This document shows positions 11,153 through 22,359 of a stretch of DNA of 64,000 nt, piece after piece. This stretch comes from Diphasiastrum complanatum. Lineage: Eukaryota; Streptophyta; Lycopodiopsida; Lycopodiales; Lycopodiaceae. Below the pieces are notes generated by a model. It was not told the DNA's origin, made no database searches, and was given only the letters and a program-made list of their open reading frames with translations. The translations under genes and the position numbers were made by a program. The stretch is from contig MU832156.1 in assembly GCA_029204225.1 (NCBI GenBank), positions 1-64,000 of the forward strand, in the 5' to 3' direction. Position 1 is the stretch's first letter; each line of letters starts with the position of its first letter.

Positions 11153-11740
11153 TTGTGTTTCAGGTTATGAAGGAGGAAATCAGATCTATCAATGATTTGG
11201 TGAAGATATCAAGTCTAGAGCATGCTAGAGAGGATTTTACACCAAAATCGGATTTTTTGCTTTTGTAGATTGGATCTTTTGTAGATCAAAACACTAAATA
11301 GGTCAATATACTTGTTCAATTCCGATTTTTGAATTCACATACTGGATTTGGCCGATTTTTGGATTATTGGGTCAGCCTAAGTGGTGGCTTATAGATTGCA
11401 TATCAAATTTTCAGCATTTGCATGTAAATTTGTAATAGTCAATTTTTTGTGATTTTGCCAAAACCCTAATTTTGATTGGATCTCTAGATAGTGAGGTTTC
11501 TAGACTTCATTTGAGTGTGTTTCAATCTTAGGAAGTGGCAAAAGTCATTAGATTGAGGATAGATCATAGGTTGATCAAGATTCCATGATTCTATGTGTTG
11601 ATTTGCTTGGATAAGTGCTAGAAGAGAATTTGTGAGATAGTTTCAAATCTTGGTGATTTCTTTTGAAAGCATTTGTTGTTGTTAAAAGGAGTGCTTTGTG
11701 CATTGAAGCAGATTGAAAGAGAAAATTAGGTCATTGCTAC

Positions 11741-12610
11741 ATGGCAACCTCAATTGGAGTCATGTTGGAAGCCAATGATAGACTTACCTCAAGTAACTAT
11801 TCATTGTGGGAAGTGAGGATGGAGTCACTTCTTGAGATGAATGATGTTTTGGATATTGTTGTAGGTTTGGAGGAGAGACCAGCAACACAACAAGATCAAT
11901 TGAGGTATGACAAGAGGGCCAAGAAGGCTCTACACATGATAAAGATGAATGTTACCAATGAACTTCTCAAGGAAGTTGGTAAGTGCACATCATATTTGGA
12001 AGCTTGGAATTCATTGAATAAGCTTTATGAATCCAAGTCTAATTCTAGAGTGTTGACTCTAAGAAGGCAAATCTTTTCTTGTTTGCAAAAGAATGAAGAA
12101 ATTCCAAGTACTTTTGTTTTGAGAATGAAAGCATTGAATGATGAGTTAGCTTGCATAGATGAAAGCATTAAGGAAGGAGAGCTTATTCACGTGATTCTTA
12201 ATGGCTTGTTGGATGCTCATGCTAACATTGTTCAAAGTATTTCTATTCAAAAGACTTTGCCAAGTTTGATGGATCTTCAAGAGATCTTGATCAATGAGGA
12301 ATATAGGCTTCAAGCAAGAGGTGGATCTACATTGACACTTCAAGAGGATGCTATGTTCACAAAGGGGAAATTCAAGGGCAAAACCAAAAGCAAGTGGTCT
12401 AAAGGGCAAGATCAAATGGATGCTTCTTCAAGTGGCAAAAAGAATGATAGATCAAAGCTCAAGTGCTTCTATTGTGGCATCAAAGGACACTTTGCAAGTG
12501 AGTGCTACAAGAAGAAGAGAGATCAAGGAGATAAGCAAGGTAATCTTACTCTTGATGAGAATGGTTTGGATGTTCAAGATGCAAATGATGATGCTTTTGT
12601 GATGTCTTAA
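11741..12610 (+). CDS. copia-1 Gag
   Basis: Gag forms the virus-like particle and packages element RNA. The 289-residue frame starts MATSIGVMLEAND and carries the copia UBN2-type capsid domain: SNYSLWEVRMESLLE near residue 20, KALHMIKMNVTNEL near 70, AWNSLNKLYES near 95, FVLRMKALNDEL near 130 and LNGLLDAHANIV near 155. A zinc knuckle, CFYCGIKGHFASEC (CX2CX4HX4C), lies near residue 245 for RNA binding. The frame ends at TAA (12608-12610). The same frame continues as protease four bases on, so one stop separates gag from pol where copia elements usually have a single fused ORF. That stop may be decay or a readthrough site. Confidence 0.9.
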   Translation: MATSIGVMLEANDRLTSSNYSLWEVRMESLLEMNDVLDIVVGLEERPATQQDQLRYDKRAKKALHMIKMNVTNELLKEVGKCTSYLEAWNSLNKLYESKSNSRVLTLRRQIFSCLQKNEEIPSTFVLRMKALNDELACIDESIKEGELIHVILNGLLDAHANIVQSISIQKTLPSLMDLQEILINEEYRLQARGGSTLTLQEDAMFTKGKFKGKTKSKWSKGQDQMDASSSGKKNDRSKLKCFYCGIKGHFASECYKKKRDQGDKQGNLTLDENGLDVQDANDDAFVMS

Positions 12611-12613
12611 TGT

Positions 12614-13220
12614 ATGCTTGCTAATGATGGAGATCTAGATCCTTGGTGGATTGATAGTGGAGCAAGTTCACACATGACCTTTCACAAAAAGTACTTCACT
12701 TCTTTGTTGGCATATGGAGATGACAAGAGGGTGATCTACACGACCAATGATGGTGAGTGTGCAATCAAAGGGATTGGCACAATTCCTATTTCTTTCTCTA
12801 CAAATAGGAATGTTCATTTGGAGGATGTCTTGTTTATTCCATCTATTACCAAGAATTTGCTTAGTGTGAGTCAAATGCTAAGTAAGGGCCTCAAGGTGGA
12901 GTTTGATGGAGATGCTTGTTTGATCAAAAGGAAGGATGTCTTTATTGGAAAAGATAAAAGGCAAGGGAAGTTGTTCAAACTTGATGCTTGTGTTATTGCT
13001 AACCAAGTTGGATGTGTTGCAAGAGAGCAAATTTCTATTCAAGAGGTTTGGCATAAAAGGATGGGACACCTCAACTTCAAGTCATTGGAGGTAATGGCAA
13101 GGAAGAAGGTTGTGATTAGTCTTCCAAGTTCCTTAAGTAATGACAAGCATGTTTGTGAGTCTTGTGCTTTGGCTAAGTCACATAGACTACCTTATACTAG
13201 ATCTATTCTAGATCTACAAA
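12614..13220 (+). pseudogene. copia-1 protease and integrase N-terminus
   Basis: In frame with Gag after the TAA. WWIDSGASSHMT near the start is the aspartic protease active site (DSG). LEDVLFIPSITKNLLSVSQM follows, then the integrase zinc-binding region (VWHKRMGHLNFKSLEVM … CESCALAKSHRLPY; HHCC). Near 13205-13225 the frame shifts: the expected sequence leading to the first integrase catalytic Asp continues in the frame used from about 13220 on. The stop in the old frame is at 13292-13294. Confidence 0.88.
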
Positions 13221-13221
13221 A

Positions 13222-14190
13222 CCTTTTCAGCTTGTACATTCGGATATTCATGGATTTACTACAATTAGCAATAGTGGAGCTAAGATGTATGTAACATTCA
13301 TTGATGATTTTAGTAGATTTTGTTGGATCTATCTACTAAAGAACAAGGATGAAGTGTATGATGTCTTTGTCAAGTTCAAGAATGCAAGGGAGAACCAATT
13401 TTCCACAAAGATCAAGTGTTTGAGAGGTGACAATGGTGGTGAGTACATATCTAACAAGTTCAAGGCCTTTTGTGATGAGCATGGGATCAAGAGGGAGTAT
13501 ACAACATCAAGGACCCCAAAACAAAATGGAGTGGCTGAAAGGACGAATAGGACTTTATGTGAAAGTGCTAAAGCTATGAGGTTAAGTGCCAATCTTGACA
13601 AACCGTTTTGGGATCAAGCTTTGTTGTGTGCCAATTTCTTGTGCAATAGGTGGCCGAGTGCTATTTTGGATGGAAGGACACCTTTTGAGATGCTATTCAA
13701 GAGGAGGCCGAGTGTCAACTTTCTAAGAACCTTTGGATGCACATGCTATGTCAACATTAATCTTGATGATAGGACCAAGGAGGATCCATCTTCAAGAAGA
13801 GGTATTTTTGTTGGATATAGTGAGGTGAGTAAAGCCTACAAGGTTTACATTCCTTCTACTAACAAAGTGATTGTTGGTAGAGATGTCATTTTTTATGAGA
13901 GGAACATTCCAAAGGTGTCTTCAAGCATGATTGATGGTAGAGTGGATGGATCTAACATTCTTGATGTTGATGAGAAGGATCTTACTTTGGATGGTGGTGA
14001 TAATGGACCTTCATCAAGTCAAAAGCAAAGGAGAACATCAAGAGAAAGACAAGTACCTTCAAGGCTCACATATGATCAAAAGGGTAAGCAAGTAGTTTCT
14101 GGAAATTATGTTGCTTTCCTAACCTCTTTGGATGAGCCTACAAGTGTAGATCAAGCAAGGAAAGAAGAGGAGTGGATCCAAGCAATGGTT
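13222..14190 (+). pseudogene. copia-1 integrase core
   Basis: DDE integrase inserts the cDNA into the host chromosome. Motifs: MYVTFIDDFSRFCWIYLL (first Asp region), KCLRGDNGGEYIS (second Asp), TPKQNGVAERTNRTLCESAKAM (Glu), then the GKR-like tail RTFGCTCYVNI and GIFVGYSEVSKAYKVYI. It closes with the linker EPTSVDQARKEEEWIQAM, which in normal copia elements leads straight into reverse transcriptase. The core residues are present, but the upstream frameshift separates it from the zinc domain. Confidence 0.88.
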
Positions 14191-14990
14191 GCTGTAAAAT
14201 CAAGTATTGGATCTGGAAAACAAAGTTTGTTCAATGACTTTGATGGTCAAGTTGAAGATCAAGAAGTTGATCTCAAAACGCTTCAACTAGTCAAAAGAGA
14301 AGTTGGCAATTTGGAGCTAGTCAAAAGCATCAAAGGAGAGGTAATTGGCAAAGATGTTATGGATATATTTTTACAACATATTGAAGACTCAAGTAAGGTC
14401 AAAGGAGCAGCAAGGAATTGTTGTTCAAGTTTACTTTACTTGTTCTATCTCATGTTTGAGCATTTTCATGTGGATGTGTGCAAATTGTCAAGATATGGTA
14501 AAACTAGCTACATTGGTGAGCATTGTTTTGATGTTGGATTTGTACTAGCATTCTTGGCTGGTTTTGCTGATCGAAATGAAGCTATTGGAGGTTCATTATG
14601 TCACTCATTCATGGTCAAGTCATCAAGTGATGATGGCATCTTGTGGCAAGATGAAGATGGAGGCTCATTCATGGAGTATCATGGTGGATACAAGGCAACG
14701 CAGGACAAAGGAGGAGGAGACATGCAAGCAAAAGTTGATCACTACATTTATTGGTTCTTTGCTTATTTTTCCAGAGATTTCAGAGCTGGAAGCATGGTGG
14801 AATCATTTCATTTACATTCTATTTGATTCTTCATGTTCTAGTCACATTTTGACATGTAAAATTGATGTAAGAAATAGTGAAGCATCCCGAGTGGACACTA
14901 TTCTCTATATCAATTATGGTTGTTTCTATTTTGAGCATTACATGATCATTGAAAGGAGGTCTATTCTTAGGAAGAAGATCATTCTTATGA
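14190..14990 (+). other. unrelated sequence replacing copia-1 reverse transcriptase
   Basis: Right after EEEWIQAM, where RT should start, the frame stays open for about 210 residues to TGA at 14824-14826, but no RT motif appears (no YVDD box, no LDVKTAFL). The peptide has a Lys/Glu-rich first third, then a hydrophobic Cys/Phe/Leu stretch (CCSSLLYLFYLMFEHF) and a Gly/Asp-rich part. A second frame (14564-15226) carries through to the RNase H tail. I recognise no family. It could be captured host sequence or sequence specific to this non-autonomous copia lineage. Confidence 0.6.
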
Positions 14991-15226
14991 TGGATCAAAG
15001 TTCTATTGTCAAAAACTATGCTAGGAGCAAGCATATTGAGATAAAATATCATTTTGTGAGGGAGCGAGTCATTGCAAAGGAGGTGGAGCTTCAACATGTG
15101 TCTTCAAGGGAATGTGTAGCTGATATCTTCACCAAAGCATCGGGAAAAGACTTGTTCATGAAGCATAGGACTTCACTTGGAGTATTATCAAAGTCTATGC
15201 TAAAACTAGTTGAAGAGGGAGTGTGA
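14990..15226 (+). pseudogene. copia-1 RNase H C-terminal tail
   Basis: This frame reads DQSSIVKNYARSKHIEIKYHFVRE, then a VSSRECVADIFTKA block and KHRTSLGVL. These are the conserved last 70 residues of copia RNase H (N..SKHIEIkYHfvRe … vADifTKal … LGv). The rest of RNase H and all of RT are missing upstream. It ends a few bases into the 3' LTR, as copia pol usually does. Confidence 0.88.
15209..15221 (+). promoter_or_regulatory. copia-1 polypurine tract
   Basis: A purine-rich run (GTTGAAGAGGGAG) directly precedes the 3' LTR and would prime plus-strand DNA synthesis. Confidence 0.85.
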
Positions 15227-15871
15227 AAGATTCAACTAGTTTCATCACATTTTGCAATATTTTCATCTTTGGCATATTGAGGCCAAAACTTGTTTCAGAC
15301 TTAGAGGTTGACTTTTCAAAGTTCATTAGTCTAAATTTCATTTGAATAAACACTTTTTGAAAGTGTGGGAAAGATAGAATGCGAGTTTGAGTAGATTCAA
15401 TTTGAATAATTTGGGTACATTGAATCTAGACCCAAAATTAGTAGGGTTAGCATTTTGGTGGGAAAGCCAAGTGGCCAAATAGGGTTTGGACCTGTTATAA
15501 AAGGATGTAACTCGTGGAGAGAGTGATCTTCTCTCTTCTCTATTTCATTTCATGCTTATACATGGTTCTCTTGGGTTCTACTATCCATTGGTGCACTATC
15601 TTGGTGATTGCTTGCAATTCTATGTGTAGAATGATCTATATTTGTTATTTTTGGATCCACACGTGTGAAATACAGTAGCTTGTTGGTTTTGTATGGACAA
15701 AAATAATACATAATCATTTCATTCAAGTTTGATCAAGTTCTATTAGTGTTTGCATCTGAAATTGTGTGTAGATGCTGATTTTTCTACATTGGTGAGATTG
15801 GTAGTGTATTTCTCTTTCTAACCAAAGATCATTCAAGTAGATTGGATCTTAAGGGTCTGAAATCTTTCACA
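15222..15871 (+). repeat. copia-1 3' LTR
   Basis: 650 bp with TGTGAAAGA/TCTTTCACA ends. It is nearly the same as the 5' LTR outside the 687-bp gap at TTTTC (about 15314), with scattered substitutions and a 2-bp insertion. Confidence 0.93.
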
Positions 15872-16128
15872 TTAATTTTCAAAATTTCTCTTTCAATCAG
15901 AGTTATCTTTAGCCAACGTTATCACGCTCAGCAAGCTGAAGTTATTGCTTCAAGTCATTGTACTCACTGTTGATATTTATCGGAGTGCAATTTAGTCTCA
16001 CTACTGCGTCGTTCATTTGCGCAATCTACTTGAATACTTCTGCTGCTAACTGTTGCGTTTCTGTTCCTACAAGCCTATGCTCTGAGCAACCGAGCCTCTG
16101 CTGCACTCACGGCCACCGTTTTACGACA
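15872..16128 (+). repeat. right part of the copia-3 5' LTR
   Basis: Ends GTTTTACGACA at 16128, directly before the primer site. Its left part is 9608-9805, separated by copia-1. Confidence 0.65.
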
Positions 16129-16140
16129 TGGTATCAGAGC
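16129..16140 (+). promoter_or_regulatory. copia-3 primer binding site
   Basis: TGGTATCAGAGC, complementary to initiator tRNA-Met, follows the LTR with no spacer. Confidence 0.93.
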
Positions 16141-16625
16141 AGACATTTCAGTAATCTGCATTTCTACTGCAGATTATCAGTCTTGTTTCTATCAAGACGT
16201 CTTTCTAGGAAACACACAGCCCACAATATTATGACAGTCGTTGTTTCTACCAACGATCTTGTTCAGCCAAAATGGACGAAATCGTTCGCGAACAATTTCG
16301 CAACACACGACACGAAATTGTTTTGCGACACAAAATCTTTCTTGCTCCACGAATGGCCAAGAAGATCAGCCAAGTACCATGGGGTACAAATATTTGATCA
16401 GATATTATGACCTCAACAGAAGTATTCTAGATCGTGGCTAATCTGCCACTCTTGTAATTCGCGATTAGTTGATGTTTAATTTTTTCTAATCTATAAGTTA
16501 CACGACACGACACAAAAAAGTTCGTGAACTATATACTTTCTGTTTGATGCATGATACCAATGCTAGTAAGCAAGACAAGAAGTCAGAAGACGAAAAATAC
16601 ATAATACTCATCCAGTTCATCTCTC

Positions 16626-17255
16626 ATTGACAAACTCGATGGAGATAACTACCACCTCTGGAAATTCAAGATGAATGTTATACTTCTAGCCAAAGAACTG
16701 TGGGACATCATTGATGGCACAAAACTCAAACCAGAAGGTGATGCAGTCGCAATCACCAAGTGGAGACTGAGAGATGGCAAAGCATTTCCCATGATCACCC
16801 TCAACATCAAGGACACTCATATCAGTCACATACGTGCTGCTCAGACAGCTAAGGATGCATGGGACATCCTAGCAACTCTCTATGACATTAGAGACGTTAC
16901 AACCAAGCTCCATCTGAGGAAGAAATTCTTCAACCTCAGAATGTCTGAAGCAGATAGTGTTTCGAGTCACCTCAACACTTTCAAAAATCTTATGGAGCAG
17001 ATGACTGCAACTGGCTCAATCATAGAAGATTTTAATGCACTCATAACTCTATTATCGAGTCTACCTAAAGCCTACGAAAATTGGGTAATGGCAATTTCTA
17101 CTCAAGAGCACCTCACTCTATCAAGAGTAATCTCGCTGCTCCTACAAGAGGAGATCAGAAGATCAGCATCTTCCTCAGGCTCAGGATCGGAAATCCTCAA
17201 GCTCTGTATTCAAAGATTCCGATGCACTCATGACTCTATTATTGAGTCTACCTAA
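16626..17255 (+). pseudogene. copia-3 Gag capsid region
   Basis: The frame reads IDKLDGDNYHLWKFKMNVIL and KELWDIIDG, then KDAWDILATLYDI, KLHLRKKFFNLRM and LLSSLPKAYENWVMAI, the typical copia UBN2 gag domain. The first in-frame ATG is at 16671, inside the domain, so the original start was lost or lies upstream in another frame. After the SSSGSGS region the frame is upset by a tandem duplication and stops at 17253-17255. Confidence 0.85.
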
Positions 17256-17400
17256 AGTCTACGAAAATTTGGTAATGGCAATTTCTACTCAAGCACCTCA
17301 CTCTATCAAGAGTAATCTCGCTGCTCCTACAAGAGGAGATCAGAAGATCAGCATCCTCCTCAGGCTCAGGATCGGGAATCCTCAAGCTCTGTATTCAAAA
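17028..17400 (+). repeat. tandem duplication of about 187 bp inside copia-3 gag
   Basis: Unit 1 is about 17028-17214 and unit 2 about 17215-17400, both spanning GATGCACTCAT-like sequence to GCTCTGTATTCAAA. They differ by a few substitutions and a 2-bp gap, so the second copy is out of frame. Confidence 0.9.
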
Positions 17401-17730
17401 AAATAAAAGTTTAGATCTAAGAGATCTACAAAGTCAGGCTATACTGATAAGAAGAGCAACATGCAGTCTGGACCAAATTTCAGTTCAAGATCAAATTCAA
17501 GCTCTTCATCATTCCAACCTGTGCATAAACTATTTTGCAGATATTGTAAGAGGACTGGTCACGAAATCAAGGACTGCCGAACTTTGAAGTACAACAATGA
17601 AAAGAAGAGGCTGTTCCAACAACAAGCACATAGTGCTACAGCCAGTCACTCAAATCAGCAACAAGAAGAAGAAGAAGATGAAACAGCTTTCATGATCAAA
17701 GTCGGAGAAGAACATGATATCAATTTCTAG
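17401..17730 (+). pseudogene. copia-3 Gag zinc knuckle
   Basis: The frame from about 17461 contains CRYCKRTGHEIKDC, a CX2CX4HX4C RNA-binding knuckle, then a basic/Gln-rich linker and an acidic QQEEEEDETAFM stretch. It ends at a TAG (17728-17730) that sits in frame just before the protease motif YLDSGATQHMT. Confidence 0.85.
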
Positions 17731-18350
17731 TATCTAGACTCTGGAGCAACACAACATATGACTCACCATCGCGACTGGTTCAAAGACTACAAGTTGTTCA
17801 CCCACTCTCGAGTTGTGCAACTTGGAGACAACTCATTACATTTAATCAAAGGTGCAGGAACAGTCAGGATTGAATTCAAAAAGGGTGAAGTCAAGTTGCT
17901 GTCCAACATTCTCCACGTTCTAAATCTGACCAAGAATCTGCTCTCAGTTAGCAAAATCACCGATTCAGGTCGATGGGTCGAATTTGATACAGAAGGCTGC
18001 ACAATCCTTGACAAATCCCGGAAGGTTCTAGCCTACAAAAAAAGAAACAACTATCTTTACAAACTCAGCCACTGCTACTCTTTTAACAGTCAAGCTCTTC
18101 ACACAACCACTTCTGAATCAACTGATATGATGTGGCATTTCAAACTTGGCCATCTTAATTACAAAAGTATTCAACAAATGTCAGCTCAGAGTCTAGTACA
18201 AGACCTGCCTTCAGTTAGGAAGCCATTTTCTCCATGCGAAGACTGTATTATCAGCAAACATGCTAGAAGTCCCTTCAATTCAGACTCAGTTCATACATCC
18301 AAGGGCTTGCTTGACCTTGTACACAACAACATTTGTGGCCCGATACTGCT
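17731..18350 (+). pseudogene. copia-3 protease and integrase zinc domain
   Basis: YLDSGATQHMTHH holds the protease DSG. VKLLSNILHVLNLTKNLLSV is the C-terminal flap region. MMWHFKLGHLNYKSIQQM and CEDCIISKHARSPF form the HHCC integrase zinc domain. Near 18340 the frame changes; the next integrase block continues in the frame of 18333. Confidence 0.87.
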
Positions 18351-19263
18351 TCCACAGGGAAAGCTCTCTATTTCCTAACCTCCATCGATGACTTCTCTCG
18401 AAGGACTGCAACCTACTTTATGAAGAACAAATCCGAAGCATTCAAGTTCTTCAAGCCGTTCAAGGCGTCTGCAGAAAACCTGATCCAAAGGAAGATCAAG
18501 ACTCTACGCACAGATGGAGGGGGAGAGTACATATCCACAAAATTCAAGGAGTTATGCAAGGTCAATTGGATACTTCAACAATACACAACCAGCTACTCAC
18601 CTCAGTCCAATGGTGTAGCTGAGTGGAAGAACCGGACACTCATCGAAAGTGCCAAGAGCATGATGGCCCATGCCTCTCTTCCAAAGAAGTTTTGGACAGA
18701 AGCTGTTACTATAGCTGCCTACTTACAGAATCGATCCATCACCAAAGCCCTAAATGGCAAGACACCTTATGAGGTGTGGACAGGATCAAAACCATCATTC
18801 AAACATATTTGAGTGTTTGGATGCATTGCTTTCTCTCAAATCCCTGAGGATCTAAGAAAAAAGCTAGATGACAAGAGCAGAAAAATGATTTTTATCGGCT
18901 ATTTCCAAAATCATAAAGCATACAAACTCTACAATTTGGATACCGAGAAGGCATTCACCAGTAGAGATGTCATTTTCATGGAAGACCAGTTCCTTGACCA
19001 CAAAGGGAAAGCTGCTGGTAATTCCGAGTCACGGATTTTACAGCCAATCAATTCCAATCTAGAGATTCAACTGCAGAATCTCGACACTGACTCAGAAAAT
19101 GAGTTAGATCCTCAATGAATCAACCCACATCAGAGGACCGAAGTTCAACCCAGGAGGTCGAACAGGTCCAGACAGCCTCCATTTAGATTTATGGATGATC
19201 CGGCCTGGTACTTTGTGCAGGAACCGACCACAGTTTCTGAGGCAATGTCTACCACCATTTTAT
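18351..19263 (+). pseudogene. copia-3 integrase core and RT linker
   Basis: LTSIDDFSRRTATYF, IKTLRTDGGGEYIS and SNGVAEWKNRTLIESAKSM give all three D, D, E positions, though the usual AERKNRT is AEWKNRT. A TGA at 18810-18812 interrupts the frame before VFGCIAFSQIPED and IFIGYFQNHKAYKLY. A later frame reads RRSNRSRQPPFRF and ends at EPTTVSEAMST, the start of the RT module. After that, homology is lost. Confidence 0.87.
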
Positions 19264-20455
19264 GACAGGTTCATGGTTAAATGCATGAAGATTTATGTTT
19301 GGTGATCAAATTGGGTTGAATTTGGTGGAAACAAGCTTCTGCCCAAAAAATTTGGGGCAAACTTTTTTGAAATCAATTTGGTTTTGCACATTTCTGCGCA
19401 GGGTATCTCTTGTTTTATATATGTTTCCATTTAAATTATAGAAGGGATGTCTAAGTTGCAACTACACACTTTGTGGATGATTTCATATGGCTTCTTTACT
19501 CATAGTTCTCAATTATCACACTTGCTACTATATAGATCTCATGCATATGCCTAATCACAATTATTTTGCTTTCACTAGGAATCTGTTGTCATTCATATAG
19601 AGCTCTGAATTGTATTGTACAATACTCAAACCCATACATCACTATTGATGCTAGTGGTTTGGTGTATGTTGGGTCAACAGGCTTCCTTATATATGTACAT
19701 GACCGAAATATGTTTTTTTTTTTGAAAAAAACTCACATTTCAACTTCTGAGCTATAAACCATAAATTTTACCATAAAAAAATGTTCGTGAGCCCTATAGG
19801 CTAGGATAGCAAGCCAACATGCCAGCCTAGGGGGATTAAAGAACAATCATCTCAATTTTCCTTTTCAAAATGTCAAAATACCTTCTCTATCGCATATTTG
19901 AAATTTTTCAACCCTGTCAAACTTATAGTGGACACACAAAAGAAACTATATAATATTCTAATTTCCATGACATTGAAAAAAATGTTGTAGGTGTTTTTTT
20001 TTCTATGATTTTTTTCGAAATGTTTTACGAGCACTTTACTGCCCACAAAAACATTATGCACTACCCAAAAAGTAAACTTTTTCTATGACAATTAGAAAAT
20101 GCATTAGTGGACTTCCGAAAAGTTCTATTTTTTAAAATTAGTATATTAGAGATGCACTTGTATGTCTACGTTACTTGATTATTCAAATGTTGATTGGGGA
20201 GGAAATATAGATGATAGGAAATCTATAATAGGATGAGTCTTTCATCTTGGAAATGTTGTTTTTTTTAGCCTAGCAAGAAACAACAAAGGTTGTGCTTTCT
20301 AGTGCTATTTCCATCTTGTGTGATAGTTACAATAGCATTAATTTGGCAAAGAATCTTTTATTCCATACATGCACAAAACACTTTGAAGTCAAGTACCACT
20401 TTTTATGAGAATCTAATTTTGTGAATAGCTTTGTGGATAGTTTCAATAGATGTAA
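19264..20455. other. unassigned AT-rich DNA
   Basis: No coding motif, terminal repeat or RNA gene was recognised. Confidence 0.4.
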
Positions 20456-20457
20456 TC

Positions 20458-20640
20458 AAGCACAAGTCACCCTTTCAAATCAACAAAATTTTCTTTGCCA
20501 CCAAATGGGATACCTATGCATATAGAGTGATGTCATTTGGATTGTGAATAGTCCAAGCACCTTTTAATGGGTCATGAGCTATGCCTTCAAGCATTTTTTT
20601 GAGTTTGTCATTGTCGACTCCTCCATAACAAATGCAAAAG
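20458..20640 (+). pseudogene. Ty3-gypsy reverse transcriptase scrap
   Basis: A short frame reads ATKWDTYAYRVMSFGL, and shifted frames give SPSTFQWVMSYAFKHFFEF. Together these resemble the gypsy RT block TPWGTYAYRVMPFGL…N.P.TFQ..M…F. Stops and frame changes occur every 10-20 residues. No LTRs are nearby. Confidence 0.65.
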
Positions 20641-21035
20641 TCCATAGTAGCTCGAAGATATCTCATGACTCTGATTAGAGCCTTCGAATGTGTTATACTA
20701 GGATCATATACTGACTCGAGGAATTGACTACAAAAGCTATGTCTGGTCTGGTACAGATCATTGCGTACATAAGAGATTCTATTATCGAATGATAAGGATA
20801 CTCACACATCTGCTCCTTCTCTTCGATTGTTTGGAGACACTAGTCCTTTGACATCTCGATTCTTGGATCCATTAGTGAGAGAGCTAATTTGCAATTCATC
20901 AAATTATACTGATTAAGACATTGTGAATGTATCTTTGCTATATTTCTGTCTCTTTGGATTTGAATACCTAGACAGTAATGAGCTTCGTCTAGATTGGTCA
21001 TGTCGAATTTAGACTTCCTGAGCCCAAATGATTAT
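20640..21035 (-). pseudogene. Ty1-copia RT C-terminal fragment
   Basis: Read on the minus strand: FDMTNLDEAHYCLGIQIQRD, then ALSLMDPRIEMSKD, then EYPYHSIIESLMYAMICTRPDIAFVVNSSSQY. These are the conserved copia RT/RNase H junction blocks (MtDLGeahyfLGi…sLmYamvcTRPDIafaV). One internal stop and at least one frame change are visible. It abuts the gypsy RT scrap on the opposite strand, so two elements have been juxtaposed. Confidence 0.82.
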
Positions 21036-22355
21036 CTCTATTTGATAGTTGATTATTGAAAGTAATGTTTCTATTAATTGAGATAGGATCCCGGGTTGTA
21101 ATAGTATCGGGTACTCATTACTGACTTTTTCAAATCTTTGATATCTTATACGTTGTCTCCTAATAACTTTTTAATCGAAATCATGGAATTTTTTTTAAAA
21201 GGGGAGAGAAGAAAATTATAGGAATAAGACTTTCATGGGATCAACCAGTTGCATAGATTTCTTTTGTGGAATCCAGTATGTGTGCAATGGTGGAACTATC
21301 CAGTGAGAATAGAGGAAATCTCTAGTGATTGTTTTGAATAATCTAGAACTAGAAGAGTTTTGGGGGTTTGAGCTGTTAGATATTTATGATTATGAATAAT
21401 GGTGGTAAAGATTAAGATTCTGTTGATTGGATCAGATGGAATAAAGTTTTAATCTTAACCCAAAGATGTCTGTATAAGTCAGCCTAATCTTGGTTTGTAC
21501 ACTAAGATCTAAAGTAGGTTGATTGGATGAAGAAATTATGATTGTAAAAGTATGATGGTTGGAAAACTTGTGATGTGGAATTATTCACTTCAGTGATTTT
21601 CCAGATATGTTATTTACTCAAGAGAAATAGAATTCTTTAGTAGCTGAGTTACAAGATTCTTAGTGAGATATGTGAGTAACATGTGGATTTTGGAAGAATC
21701 TGCCAGATAAGGATATATGTGTTTATGTACTGGGTCATAGTGAGATTATTCTCATATAGGCACGATTAATCTTGTTTGGATCTACTATGTATTCCTGATT
21801 TATAGGGTTATCTGGTGCACTTAATCTAGTTGATGAACATAGACATATGATCAAGTATTGTGTTTTGACAATTACTTGCAAAGTTAACAAATTTGTTCTG
21901 ATAGATCTATAGGTTAACTTAAGAGTGATTTGGATAAGGATCAAAATGTGGTGTTGTACTAGTACAATCAAGAGTTGCACCTAGACATTTAAGATTTCTA
22001 AATCATGAGCAATTAACTTGAGTAGTTGATTTACTCTTGTGGAAGTTAATTGGTAAAACAGACAGTGTGAAGAAAATTCACCGAAAACCGTTTGTTTTGT
22101 GTATATTGCTTGTAAGACACATAATTTTTGAGTCATTTGGGTTCATCAAAAAATTGTGTGCATAGGATATACTGAATTCTGGGGTGAGTATTTCTTAGTT
22201 GAGGAATAGACTCAATTCATTAGTAATTGTATCCCAGAGTGCTCACTTGGATACCGGATCCGAAGGATTCCAAGAATGATAAACTGAATTATTGGGATTC
22301 AACTAAATTGGTTGGACATATACTCTAGTGTTCCTTAGTGATTAAGTATGGGGTC
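21036..22355. other. unassigned AT-rich DNA
   Basis: No supported gene or element end. It may be the decayed distal part of the minus-strand gypsy element, but I see no pol motifs. Confidence 0.35.
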
Positions 22356-22359
22356 GTCT

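Larger units (their letters stand above)
9806..15871 (+). mobile_element. copia-1, Ty1-copia LTR retrotransposon, complete ends, non-autonomous
   Basis: The element is bounded by LTRs that start TGTGAAAGATTC and end TCTTTCACA. Order: 5' LTR (9806-11140), initiator-tRNA primer site, gag, protease, integrase, a long non-RT insert, the RNase H tail, a purine tract and the 3' LTR (15222-15871). Flanks are TTACT (9801-9805) and TTAAT (15872-15876), a 5-bp target duplication with one mismatch. Protease-before-integrase order and UBN2-type gag place it in Ty1-copia. It lacks RT and has a stop and a frameshift, so any movement would need proteins in trans. Confidence 0.93.
15872..19263 (+). mobile_element. 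copia-3, older Ty1-copia element, 3' half missing
   Basis: Order: right part of a 5' LTR (15872-16128), initiator-tRNA primer site (16129-16140), gag, zinc knuckle, protease, integrase and the first residues of the RT linker (EPTTVSEAMST). Homology ends near 19263, with no RT, RNase H or 3' LTR. The frame is broken by stops at 17728 and 18810, a frameshift near 18340 and a duplication in gag. Copia-1 has inserted into its 5' LTR, so copia-3 is the older element. Confidence 0.85.
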
